The translations under genes were made by a program, and so were the position numbers. Of a stretch of DNA of 64,000 nt, positions 52,651 to 61,034 are shown piece by piece. The stretch spans positions 62,001 through 126,000 of the forward strand of contig JAEYKW010000006.1 of NCBI GenBank assembly GCA_023408075.1, read 5' to 3'. The notes beneath the pieces are model-generated. The model saw nothing but the letters and a program-made list of their open reading frames with translations. It did not search any database and was not told where the DNA came from. Source of the stretch: Bacillota bacterium. Lineage in GTDB: Bacteria > Bacillota > Clostridia > Christensenellales > SZUA-584. The stretch's first letter is position 1, and every line of letters starts with the position of its first letter.

Positions 52651-53989
52651 GAAGATTCATGCGTATTCCAAAACTGTCTGCGGGCAGATGCGCTGGAAAA
52701 AGGCCCATGCCGTGGTGGCGGAAGAGATTGAAAACCATCTCATCGACCAGCGAAACGCCTATATGGCGGACGGCGCGGATGAAGCCGCCGCGACCGACAA
52801 AGCCCTCAAGCAGATGGGCGACCCAGTCACCGTCGGAGCGCAGCTTGACCGCACACACAGACCAAAGCCGCAGTGGGGCATGCTCGGGTTCATCTCACTG
52901 TTCTTGTTATTAGGAATCGCATTTCAGTTTGTTTTTTATTGGGGCAGCGGTTACAGATGGATGTTGAATTTATTTATCACTGAGGGCATCGGTCTTGCAA
53001 TATTTACGGGTTTTTACTTTTCGAATTTCACTTGGGTCGGACGGTATTCGAAAATCATTGTTTCGATTCTAGTCGTGCTATTTTGCCTTGGTTTTGTTCT
53101 TGAACGTCCCAACATATTATCAATGTATTCAGATGCCGTTTTGCTTGTTTTCCCTGTTGGCTTTGCAGGAATGACATATTCTTTAAAAGGTAAAGGCTAT
53201 TGGGGCATCCTGCTTTTAATTGCTGCTCTTGCTGTCGTACTGCTCGTACCCGTTATTGCACGGGCTAGATGGCTCAGAGCTGAATGTATTATGGTTACCC
53301 TTTCTTCTCTTGCGTTATTGTGTGTGGCCATAGCCAAACGGTGGTTCGGCGTTAAGCCATTAAAAGGGTTAATGGTAGTCGTGATACCCTCGGCCATTGC
53401 CGTCATACTCTTGGCGGTTTTTATTACAAGTGACAGTAGTCGCCTTGAATGGTTTCTTTCTGCATTTAATCCGTCGTATAAAACACTCAACCCGGAGTCT
53501 TGGGGCTGGGAAATTAAGGCGTCGCTTGCCGGATCACAGTTTATCGGACATGGGGTGATGCCCGATGGCACATACAGGGGGGCCGGGTATGGTATATGGA
53601 CCTTGTTAACATCCCTCATATTCCATTTTGGCTGGATATCAATAATACCAATTATCTCTTTGTTTACATTGTTTATAGTTATCTCTCTTCGGCTTTGTTT
53701 AAAGCAAAAAAATGCTTTGGCGCTGTTCCTGTCAATTTCCGCAACAACGATTATCTCTTTTGAGTTTATTGGGTATGTTTTCTTCAATCTAGGATTTTAT
53801 GTGCTACCATCTGTTTCCCTTCCACTGATTAGTCAACTTGGCGATTATGTTTTCTATGCCAACATGATATTAATTGGCATGATGCTGTCCGTGTTCAGAA
53901 CGGGGCACGTCATAAGAGATAATAACCTGCTCTCGGCTCATCGTCTTGTTTCGTTCCATAACGGCAGACTGAGCTTTTCTAAGAAATGA
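52637..53989 (+). CDS. FtsW/RodA-like membrane protein with N-terminal permease-prefix domain
   Basis: A 450-residue protein. Residues 1-75 form a soluble helical domain of the permease-prefix type (WKKAHAVVAEEIENHLIDQRNAYM, then ALKQMGDPV). About ten helices follow. SLAGSQFIGHGVM aligns with the SLIAIGSGGxxGxG loop of SEDS glycosyltransferases, and LPSVSLPLISQLGDY with LPxTGLPLPFISYGG. Several normally invariant residues differ there, so polymerase activity is doubtful. The ATG at 52637 follows GGGGGTG. It is coupled to the padR gene, a context shared with sporulation or stress-induced permeases. Confidence 0.8.
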   Translation: MTPFEKIHAYSKTVCGQMRWKKAHAVVAEEIENHLIDQRNAYMADGADEAAATDKALKQMGDPVTVGAQLDRTHRPKPQWGMLGFISLFLLLGIAFQFVFYWGSGYRWMLNLFITEGIGLAIFTGFYFSNFTWVGRYSKIIVSILVVLFCLGFVLERPNILSMYSDAVLLVFPVGFAGMTYSLKGKGYWGILLLIAALAVVLLVPVIARARWLRAECIMVTLSSLALLCVAIAKRWFGVKPLKGLMVVVIPSAIAVILLAVFITSDSSRLEWFLSAFNPSYKTLNPESWGWEIKASLAGSQFIGHGVMPDGTYRGAGYGIWTLLTSLIFHFGWISIIPIISLFTLFIVISLRLCLKQKNALALFLSISATTIISFEFIGYVFFNLGFYVLPSVSLPLISQLGDYVFYANMILIGMMLSVFRTGHVIRDNNLLSAHRLVSFHNGRLSFSKK

Positions 53990-54019
53990 CGTTTTTCTAT
54001 CGCTTATAAAGTCCCTATT

Positions 54020-54109
54020 GTCATTCCGAGTAAGCGTAGCGCGCGAGGAATCCCATTCTATAGAGCTTTATACATGGGATGCTCACGTCGCTACGCTCCT
54101 CAGCATGAC
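54020..54109. repeat. Palindromic intergenic repeat (GTCATTCCGAG type)
   Basis: The element starts GTCATTCCGAG and ends in CTCAGCATGAC. The arms AGCGTAGCG (54033) and CGCTACGCT (54089) pair perfectly, as do TCCCAT (54051) and ATGGGA (54074). It lies between convergent genes and could act as a bidirectional terminator or RNA-stabilising hairpin. The type is widely seen in Bacillota genomes. Confidence 0.75.
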
Positions 54110-54157
54110 TTAATTATGCGATCGTAATCTGAGTTATAATGAGTCCTTAAGTCCGTC

Positions 54158-56530
54158 CTACTCCTTCTTGCCCTGCCGCACAATCCTGCGCACCATGTCC
54201 GCATATGTTTCGCACAGCTCCGCCGCAAACTCCTCGGTGTCGCCCTCCGTGCGGATGATGATCGTCGGCCTCGTTGCGTGCGGGCAGATATACCCGAAGC
54301 CGCCCTGCACATCGAGCCGCAGGCCCTCATTCGCAAACGCGCCGCCGCGCGCATACATCGTGCCGATCACGCGGCCGATATCCTCAAAATCGCAACTGAT
54401 CGCCTTCACCTTTGAGTGCGGCTGCTCAATCACCGCCGCCACCTCGTCCGCTGTCACGCCGCTGCGCGCCATGTGCTCCGCCAGCCGGCACACGCCGAAC
54501 ACGCCGTCATACAGCACGCGACGCTGGTCGGGCGAGAGGTCCGCCGCCGCATCCTCCTCCGAGGTAAACTCGTAGCTTATATTCAGCACATCCGCCGCCG
54601 CCAGCACGCTGCGCGAAATGCCGCTCGGCAAACTGACCACCGGCTTATTGAGGCTGTTGAAAACAAGATAATAACAAAGCGCCTGCCATTCGTCCGGCCC
54701 GAGCACGCGCCCGCTCGGCAGATGCAGCGCGCAGACCGAGCCGTTTTTCGAAAACCTCACGCCAAACGCCGTACTGTGCATCCGCATCGCTTCTGGCGTA
54801 TCCATGCCGCCAAGATCGGCCACATGCAGCCCGCAGGTTTCAAACGCCCGCACCGCAAACGCGTCCGTTTCTCGCCCGCCCAGCATCAGCATGCGCAGAC
54901 CCGACGCTTTGATCGCGCTCCAGTCTATCTTCTGAAAAACCGTATTGATATAGAGGCTTTCCGCCGCGCCGATCCACGTCTCCTTGCCGCACTTTGCGGT
55001 GGCCAGCATCTCCCCCTGCGTGAAATACCGCCCCTCAATCTTGCGCCGCGCATTCTTGCCGAGCAGGAAAAGCTGCGGTTCAAACAGGTCCACATTGAGG
55101 TGCTGCTTGTTCACGCGCAGCATCAGGCACAGGCTGCTCTGCATAATTTCGGCGACCATTGCACAAACGGGCTTTGTCACGCCGCTTAGAGCATAAACGT
55201 CCGCACCGCTCATATTAAGTATGCCCGATGCCGTTTTAAGCGCCGCGTGAGAAAGCGCGCTGCCGTCCGCGCACACCGTGACGCTTTTGCCCGACGCGAA
55301 CTCCCCGACTGCGCCGAAAATCCGCCCGAGCTTGAGCGGCGTTAAATCCACACCCACATCACCGACGAAACCCGTCTTGCCGATCAGCCCCGTATGCTCG
55401 CCGTGTCCCCAGACGATGTTCTCACCCACGGAGGTCCCATACCCGATCTCCTTTTCGGGCCATATGCGCACGCGCGGCGACACGCGGCTGTCGCCCGCAA
55501 TCGTGCAGTGCTCGCCGATCACCGCGCCTTCGTATATCCCCGAGCGCTCTCCCACCGTGCTGCGCGCCGCAATCACACAGCCGCTCAGCTTCGCATGGCG
55601 CCCCACGCGCGCGCCGCTGTGAATCACAGTGCGCTTTAAGTTCGCGAACGCATTGATTTGCGCGTATGAGCCGATGCATGAGTACCGCCCGATCTTCGCG
55701 CCGTCGCCGATGGTCGCGCCCTCGCCGATGAATCCGGGGGACTGTATCAGCGCCGAGCTGCTGAGCGTCACGTCTTTGCCCACCCATATGCCGCCGACGC
55801 AGCGGCCCGGAATATTCACGTCCACCGCGCCTTTGAGCATGTCCTCATGTGCGCGGATATAGCTGTCAATGTTGCCCACATCGCACCAGTAGCCCGAAGC
55901 GACATGGCCGTAAATGCGCATTCCCCTGCCCATCATCAGCGGAAACAAATCCTTCGCAAAATCCACCGGCTGCCCCGGCGGCACCAGATCAAGCACATCG
56001 GGTTCAAGCACGTATAGCCCCGTGTTGATGGTGTCGGAAAATACGTCTTCCCAGCCCGGCTTTTCCACAAAGCGCTCTACGAAGCCGTCCCTGCCGGTGA
56101 TCACCACGCCGTAGCCCGAGGGGTTGCCCATCCGCTTGAGCACAATCGTTGCTTTTGCGCCGCTTCTTTTGTGCGCATCCACCGCTTCCTTAAGGTCGAT
56201 ATCCGTGAGCGCGTCGCCGCTCAGCACGATAAAAGTGCCGTCCACAAATCCGGCGGCGTTCTTCACGCTGCCCGCGGTGCCGAGCGGCACATCTTCGATG
56301 TAGTATTCGATATATGTCCCTTTTGGCGGATTCTCCTCAAAATAGTTCGTGATCACCGACGGCTGATACCCCAGCGTGAACGCCATCTCACTGATGCCGT
56401 AGCGTAAAAGATGCTCAACGGCATAATCGAGCATAGGCCGGTCCAGCAGCGGGACCATCGGTTTTGGCGTGCCGCACGTGAGCGGACGAAGCCTGGTGCC
56501 TTCGCCGCCTGCCATCACAATCGCTTTCAT
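54158..56530 (-). CDS. Nucleotidyltransferase - left-handed beta-helix - degenerate phosphohexomutase fusion
   Basis: A 790-residue protein. Residues 1-230 are a sugar-1-phosphate nucleotidyltransferase (KAIVMAGGEGTRLRPLTCGTPKPM, LSGDALTDID). Residues 245-370 form a left-handed beta-helix of hexapeptide repeats (IGDGAKIGRYSCIG). From about 385 to the end it resembles a phosphohexomutase, but the catalytic TASHNP is replaced by an LRVNKQHL-type stretch and the DPDxDR metal loop by SKNGSVCAL. The phosphate loop near the end reads RPTIIIRTEGD. Mannose-1-phosphate guanylyltransferase-like proteins of this layout occur in Clostridia and cyanobacteria. Substrate unknown. Confidence 0.82.
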   Translation of the reverse strand: MKAIVMAGGEGTRLRPLTCGTPKPMVPLLDRPMLDYAVEHLLRYGISEMAFTLGYQPSVITNYFEENPPKGTYIEYYIEDVPLGTAGSVKNAAGFVDGTFIVLSGDALTDIDLKEAVDAHKRSGAKATIVLKRMGNPSGYGVVITGRDGFVERFVEKPGWEDVFSDTINTGLYVLEPDVLDLVPPGQPVDFAKDLFPLMMGRGMRIYGHVASGYWCDVGNIDSYIRAHEDMLKGAVDVNIPGRCVGGIWVGKDVTLSSSALIQSPGFIGEGATIGDGAKIGRYSCIGSYAQINAFANLKRTVIHSGARVGRHAKLSGCVIAARSTVGERSGIYEGAVIGEHCTIAGDSRVSPRVRIWPEKEIGYGTSVGENIVWGHGEHTGLIGKTGFVGDVGVDLTPLKLGRIFGAVGEFASGKSVTVCADGSALSHAALKTASGILNMSGADVYALSGVTKPVCAMVAEIMQSSLCLMLRVNKQHLNVDLFEPQLFLLGKNARRKIEGRYFTQGEMLATAKCGKETWIGAAESLYINTVFQKIDWSAIKASGLRMLMLGGRETDAFAVRAFETCGLHVADLGGMDTPEAMRMHSTAFGVRFSKNGSVCALHLPSGRVLGPDEWQALCYYLVFNSLNKPVVSLPSGISRSVLAAADVLNISYEFTSEEDAAADLSPDQRRVLYDGVFGVCRLAEHMARSGVTADEVAAVIEQPHSKVKAISCDFEDIGRVIGTMYARGGAFANEGLRLDVQGGFGYICPHATRPTIIIRTEGDTEEFAAELCETYADMVRRIVRQGKKE

Positions 56531-56712
56531 AATAACACTCCCTTGTTCTGAGCTTTAGAAATTCTCCGTAGAATGGATAGCATTATTATGCGCTGCGGTT
56601 TGCGGCGATATTCTTTCAGCGGCAGTTGATTGAAAAGCGCGCTCGATTGAATTTAATTTTTTGCTTTAGGTCATTCATGGGTGACTGAGAGGGATAGTGA
56701 CACTCGAATATT

Positions 56713-56776
56713 AGCTCCCTCTTTGACTACCCATAGGGTGGATTGGGGGCTGTCTCCGACAGGCGACTGGGGGAGT
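56713..56776. repeat. Short intergenic repeat with CTGTC/GACAG hairpin
   Basis: CTCCCTC at the left pairs with GGGGGAG at the right, and CTGTCTCCGACAG forms an inner hairpin. This resembles the CTCCCxCAGTCxGC...GACAGCTCCCTC elements common in Clostridia. The rest of the gap 56531-56844 shows no gene. Confidence 0.5.
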
Positions 56777-56844
56777 AAAACTGAATCCTGCGATTCGTTA
56801 CGGCGTATGTCGTTCCGCATAATCTGATAAAGAATGTGCGGCTG

Positions 56845-57168
56845 CTATTCGTCAGCGTCGGGTCTTCCAAACAGAATCGCTAAGTAATCACGTTTGCCGT
56901 AAAGTACGCGCACAATATAAACAGCGTTGCTTTCATAGCGGTAAAAGACAATATATCCGCCGCTGATCACAAAACGGTAATCTGTCTGAATATCAAAGAC
57001 TGATGATATTGGCGCTCCGCTGTCAGGGTAATTGATAAGTTGCCGAGCGGCTTTCAATATGCGCGATAATGTGTTTTGAGCCGCCGACGGGTTTCCAAGC
57101 CCTGTGGAAATGTACTCTTTAATTTCGCCCAGATCATGAAGAGCCAAAGGGCTGAATTGCAGCTTCAC
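56845..57168 (-). CDS. RelE/ParE-family toxin
   Basis: A 107-residue protein of the ParE/RelE fold. It begins KLQFSPLALHDLGEIKEYI and ends with a YRFVISGGYIVFYRYESNAVYIVRVLYGKRDY strand pair (parts shown), characteristic of ParE-like toxins. Members either cut ribosome-bound mRNA or poison DNA gyrase; the sequence favours ParE but does not settle it. The ATG overlaps the antitoxin stop as ATGA. The pair is one transcript. Confidence 0.87.
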   Translation of the reverse strand: MKLQFSPLALHDLGEIKEYISTGLGNPSAAQNTLSRILKAARQLINYPDSGAPISSVFDIQTDYRFVISGGYIVFYRYESNAVYIVRVLYGKRDYLAILFGRPDADE

Positions 57169-57413
57169 GGCTGAACGCCCAAACTTCTTTCAACATCCTC
57201 TATGGTCAGCCAGCCCTGTTCACGCGCTGCCTTTTCACCTTCCGATAGCTGCGACATGAGTTTAATCATGGCTTGCGTTTTTTCAAAGTCCTCTATATCC
57301 ACCAATGCGTAACGTCCTCTTCCGTTCTTGGTCAGAAATACCGGTTCGCCCACCGCTACATCCCTCAAAACCTCGTTATAATTTCGCAAATCCGATACCG
57401 GCTTTATTTTCAT
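57165..57413 (-). CDS. Phd/YefM-family antitoxin
   Basis: An 82-residue protein. It starts KIKPVSDLRNYNEVLRDV, followed by EPVFLTKNGRGRYALVDIEDFE, the Phd/YefM DNA-binding fold. The C-terminal ~35 residues are the flexible toxin-neutralising tail. It precedes its toxin by a four-base overlap, the usual order in ParE/Phd modules, and the complex probably represses its own promoter. Confidence 0.88.
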   Translation of the reverse strand: MKIKPVSDLRNYNEVLRDVAVGEPVFLTKNGRGRYALVDIEDFEKTQAMIKLMSQLSEGEKAAREQGWLTIEDVERSLGVQP

Positions 57414-57660
57414 ACAAACACCTTCTTCTTATTTTGCTGTTAATATTATATGCAAATTCTTCGTAAAATACAACAGCAGCGCCACTGACATTCGCCATCT
57501 TATGCAAACATGCTACGAACATAGTGAACGACCTCCGCTTGTGTCCCAAATGTGGTATGTCTTCCACTGGTGGAGAGTAGAAAGTTATACTGCGCAATCG
57601 GCGCAAAAAGCGCCCAACAGGGCTCCTTTTTTATCAACGGCTCTGCTGTCCTTTATCTCA

Positions 57661-57757
57661 ACTTGTTATCCTGAAGGAAGCCTCCTTTACAAAAGGAGGT
57701 GGCACGCGCAGCGTGACGGAGGATTGATTCGTTCCATGTAGAGGAACGAATCTGAGT
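57661..57757. repeat. Intergenic multi-hairpin repeat element
   Basis: Three hairpins in a row: CCTCCTTT/AAAAGGAGG (57681-57699), CACGC/GCGTG (57703-57715), and a perfect 10-base arm pair GATTCGTTCC/GGAACGAATC (57726-57752). The first two with GACGGAGGATT match a repeat family common in Clostridia. The rest of the gap 57414-57660 holds nothing else that I can support. Confidence 0.65.
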
Positions 57758-57787
57758 TGAATAAAAGCGCCGGATAAACCGGCGCTC
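57758..57787 (-). terminator. Rho-independent terminator after hslU
   Basis: On the minus strand, a perfect 8-base stem AGCGCCGG/CCGGCGCT with a 5-base loop is followed by TTTATT, directly after the hslU stop. Confidence 0.85.
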
Positions 57788-57793
57788 TCGCTG

Positions 57794-59173
57794 TTACAGT
57801 ATATGCTTTTGCAGGTCGTTGTCTTTTATCTGCTCTTTCAAATGCTCCTTCACATACGCCGCGTCAATCTCCAGATCGATCATCGGGTGGTTGCCGCCCG
57901 CGTTGTACGAGATATCCTCGAGCAGGTTCTCAATCACGGTGTGCAGCCGCCGCGCGCCGATATTCTCGGACGTCTCGTTGACCACCACGGCATACCGCGC
58001 AATCTCCTCAATCGCGTCTTCTTTAAATATCAGCCGCACATTGTCTGCCTCGAGCAGCGCCTGATACTGCTTAATCAACGCGTTCTTGGGCTGCGTCAAA
58101 ATCCTTTTCAAATCCTCGCGCGTAAGGCTTTGCAGCTCCACCTTGATCGGGAAGCGGCCCTGCAGCTCGGGGATTAGGTCGGAAATCTTCGCCACATGGA
58201 AAGCGCCCGCCGCAATAAACAGCATGTAATCCGTCTTCACGGGGCCGTATTTTGTCACAACCGTGGAGCCCTCGACGATCGGCAGAATATCCCGCTGCAC
58301 ACCCTCACGCGATACATCCGGGCCCTGCCCCATGTTCTTGCCCGCGATCTTGTCGATCTCGTCGAGGAATATGATGCCGTCCTGCTCGGCACGTTCCACC
58401 GCCGTGCTGATCACCTCATCCATGTCGATGAGCTTATCGGCTTCCTCCTGTGTGAATATCTTGCGCGCTTCCGAAACGGTCACGCGGCGCTTCTTCGTTT
58501 TCTTGGGCAATATGCCCGAAAACATCTCGCCGATGTTGATGTCGCTGCCCATCCCCGCAATTTCCAGGCCGATCGACGCGTTGTCCTCCACCTCGACCTC
58601 GATCATCGTGTCTTCGAGCCGCCCCACGCGCAGCATCGCGAGCGTTTCCTCGCGGCGCGTCATACGGCGCTGCTTTTCCTCTGGCGTCTCTGTGGGCGAG
58701 CTTTGGCCCTGCCCCAGCAGCGCCTGAAAAGGGTTCTGCGACGGCATCGGCTTTTTGGCCAGTGGCGCAAGCACATCGGCGAGCCGTTCCTCGGCCATCG
58801 CCTGCGCTTTGTCCATCACCGATTCCCTGCGTGACGCCTTGACCATACGGATGGACGCTTCCACGAGATCGCGTATCATCGATTCCACATCGCGCCCCAC
58901 ATAGCCGACCTCGGTGAATTTCGTGGCTTCCACCTTGATAAACGGCGCGTTCATGAGCTTGGCGAGCCGCCGCGCAATCTCCGTCTTCCCGACGCCTGTC
59001 GGCCCCACCATGATAATGTTTTTGGGCGTAATTTCATCCTGCATTTCCTGATCGAGACGCTGCCGTCTGTAGCGGTTGCGCAGCGCAATCGCGACGGCTT
59101 TCTTGGCTTTATCCTGACCGATAATGTATTTATCGAGTGATTCAACGATCTCTTTGGGTGTCAGATGCGACAT
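57794..59173 (-). CDS. hslU: HslU (ClpY) AAA+ ATPase of the HslVU protease
   Basis: A 459-residue unfoldase that feeds proteins to HslV. It has TPKEIVESLDKYIIGQDKAKKAV at the N-terminus, Walker A GPTGVGKTE near residue 56, the I-domain insertion (about 110-240), Walker B IIFLDEIDKIA, and the sensor-2 ENIGARRLHTV near the C-terminus. It follows hslV by two bases and ends in a clear terminator, so it is the last gene of the topA-trmFO-hslV-hslU run. Confidence 0.97.
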   Translation of the reverse strand: MSHLTPKEIVESLDKYIIGQDKAKKAVAIALRNRYRRQRLDQEMQDEITPKNIIMVGPTGVGKTEIARRLAKLMNAPFIKVEATKFTEVGYVGRDVESMIRDLVEASIRMVKASRRESVMDKAQAMAEERLADVLAPLAKKPMPSQNPFQALLGQGQSSPTETPEEKQRRMTRREETLAMLRVGRLEDTMIEVEVEDNASIGLEIAGMGSDINIGEMFSGILPKKTKKRRVTVSEARKIFTQEEADKLIDMDEVISTAVERAEQDGIIFLDEIDKIAGKNMGQGPDVSREGVQRDILPIVEGSTVVTKYGPVKTDYMLFIAAGAFHVAKISDLIPELQGRFPIKVELQSLTREDLKRILTQPKNALIKQYQALLEADNVRLIFKEDAIEEIARYAVVVNETSENIGARRLHTVIENLLEDISYNAGGNHPMIDLEIDAAYVKEHLKEQIKDNDLQKHIL

Positions 59174-59175
59174 GG

Positions 59176-59706
59176 TTATACCTCCTCCACCGTGATGTGG
59201 TCGTTGGTGAATATACAGATGGACCCCGCGATTTTTATCGCCTTCTCGGCGATTTCGAGCGCGCTTAAATCCGTGTTCTCCTTCAATGCCTTGGCGGCTG
59301 CGAGCGCGTAGCTGCCGCCCGAGCCGATGGCCGCGATGTCATCATCCGGCATGATGACCTCGCCGCTGCCCGACACCACAAGCAGCTCATCCTTGTCCGC
59401 CGTGATCAGCATGGCTTCGAGCTTGCGCAGCATTTTATCGCTGCGCCACTCCTGTGCAAGCTCCACTGCGGCGCGCTGCAGGCTGCCGCTGTACTGCTCG
59501 AGCTTCGCTTCGAAGCGGTCGCAAAGCGTGAATGCATCGGCCACAGACCCCGCGAACCCCACAACCACTTTATCGTTAAACAGCCGCCGCACCTTTTTGG
59601 CGTTGTGCTTCATAATCGTATTCTGTCCAAACGTCACCTGTCCGTCGCCCGCCACCGCGCACTTGCCGTTACGCCGTACCGCAACGATTGTTGTTCCTTC
59701 CATCAT
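59176..59706 (-). CDS. hslV: HslV (ClpQ) peptidase subunit
   Basis: A 176-residue N-terminal-nucleophile peptidase. The sequence MMEGTTIVAVRR indicates that processing exposes Thr5 as the catalytic residue. AGDGQVTFG, GFAGSVADAFTL and GSGGSYALAAAKAL are the conserved HslV elements. The ATG at 59706 (GGAG upstream) and the ATG one codon later are both possible. It is coupled to hslU. Confidence 0.96.
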   Translation of the reverse strand: MMEGTTIVAVRRNGKCAVAGDGQVTFGQNTIMKHNAKKVRRLFNDKVVVGFAGSVADAFTLCDRFEAKLEQYSGSLQRAAVELAQEWRSDKMLRKLEAMLITADKDELLVVSGSGEVIMPDDDIAAIGSGGSYALAAAKALKENTDLSALEIAEKAIKIAGSICIFTNDHITVEEV

Positions 59707-59726
59707 GGTTTAAACTCCTTCGCCTG

Positions 59727-61034
59727 TTACAGGCTCTGTGCGGTACGCGTGATCTCCTCCAGCGCCCGCTCCGAAATCTCTCGTTTTCTCTCTTTGCCTT
59801 TTGCCCGCGAATCTATTGTATTCATAATGCCGAACGTGATATTCATCGGCTGAAAATCAGCACCCTGATAATGTGCCACATAATCCGCAAGCGCGCCGCA
59901 TGCCGTGCTGCGGCTGAAAACCGGGCGCGGCTGGCCAAGGAGGTCGCTTGCGGCAAATATACCGGCGAGCAATCCGCTCGATGCGCTTTCCACATATCCT
60001 TCCACGCCCGTAATCTGCCCCGCGAAAAACAGGCCGGGGCGTCTTTTGAGCTCGTAATTTTCGTTTAACAGGCCGGGGCTCTCCAAAAACGTGTTTCTGT
60101 GCATCACGCCGAAACGTGCAAACTCGGCCTGCTCCAGTCCCGGAATCATGCGGAAAACGCGCTGCTGCTCGCCGTGTTTCAAATGCGTCTGAAACCCGAC
60201 GATATTGTACATGCGCCCTTCCTTATCTTCGCGGCGCAGCTGCACCACCGCATACGGCATTTTTTCAGCACCCGGCGCTTTGAGCCCCACAGGCTTGAGC
60301 GGCCCGAATAACAGCGTCTGGAACCCTCTTGCCGCCATCGTTTCCACCGGCATGCAGCCTTCAAACACGCGGCTGTCTTCAAAGCCGTGAATCTTCACCA
60401 TTTCCGCGCTGACCAGCGCTTCGTAAAACGCGCGGTACTGCGCTTCGTCCATCGGGCAGTTGATGTAATCATCGCCGCCCTTGTCGTACCGTGAGCCGAA
60501 AAAAGCCTTGCTCATGTCGATGCTGTCGCCCATCACGATGGGCGCAGCCGCGTCGTAAAACGCGAGCATGCCGGTGCCCACAGTATCTTCGATATCCTTG
60601 GCAAGCAGCCCTTCCACAAGCGGCCCCGGTGCCGCAATCACCACCCCGTCCTCGGGCAGGAACAGCGCTTCCTCGCGTATCACGTCGATATTCTCATGTC
60701 CGATAATCTCTCTTGTCACCCGTGCGGCGAAATGGCTTCTGTCTACCGCAAGCGCCCCGCCTGCGGGGACGCGCGTGGCGTCTGCCGCCCGCATGATCAG
60801 CGAACCGAGCTCTCTCATCTCTTCTTTGAGGAGGCCCACCGCGTTATAAAGCCCTTCGGCCCGAAATGAATTGGAACAGATGATCTCCGCAAAAAGGCCC
60901 GATTTATGGGCCGGAGATAATTTCACCGGTTTCTGCTCGAACAGTGTCACCTTGATTCCGCGCCGGGCCATCTGATACGCCGCCTCACATCCTGCCAGCC
61001 CCGCGCCGATCACAACGGCTCTATTCTGCGCCAT
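59727..61034 (-). CDS. trmFO: Methylenetetrahydrofolate-tRNA-(uracil-5-)-methyltransferase TrmFO
   Basis: A 435-residue FAD enzyme that makes T54 in tRNA with methylene-THF. It has AVVIGAGLAGCEAAYQMARRG for FAD binding, KSGLFAEIICSNSFRAE with the reactive Cys, and GCMPVETMAARG, all typical of TrmFO. The ATG at 61034 overlaps the topA stop by 14 bases. Its position after topA is conserved in Bacillota. Confidence 0.96.
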   Translation of the reverse strand: MAQNRAVVIGAGLAGCEAAYQMARRGIKVTLFEQKPVKLSPAHKSGLFAEIICSNSFRAEGLYNAVGLLKEEMRELGSLIMRAADATRVPAGGALAVDRSHFAARVTREIIGHENIDVIREEALFLPEDGVVIAAPGPLVEGLLAKDIEDTVGTGMLAFYDAAAPIVMGDSIDMSKAFFGSRYDKGGDDYINCPMDEAQYRAFYEALVSAEMVKIHGFEDSRVFEGCMPVETMAARGFQTLLFGPLKPVGLKAPGAEKMPYAVVQLRREDKEGRMYNIVGFQTHLKHGEQQRVFRMIPGLEQAEFARFGVMHRNTFLESPGLLNENYELKRRPGLFFAGQITGVEGYVESASSGLLAGIFAASDLLGQPRPVFSRSTACGALADYVAHYQGADFQPMNITFGIMNTIDSRAKGKERKREISERALEEITRTAQSL

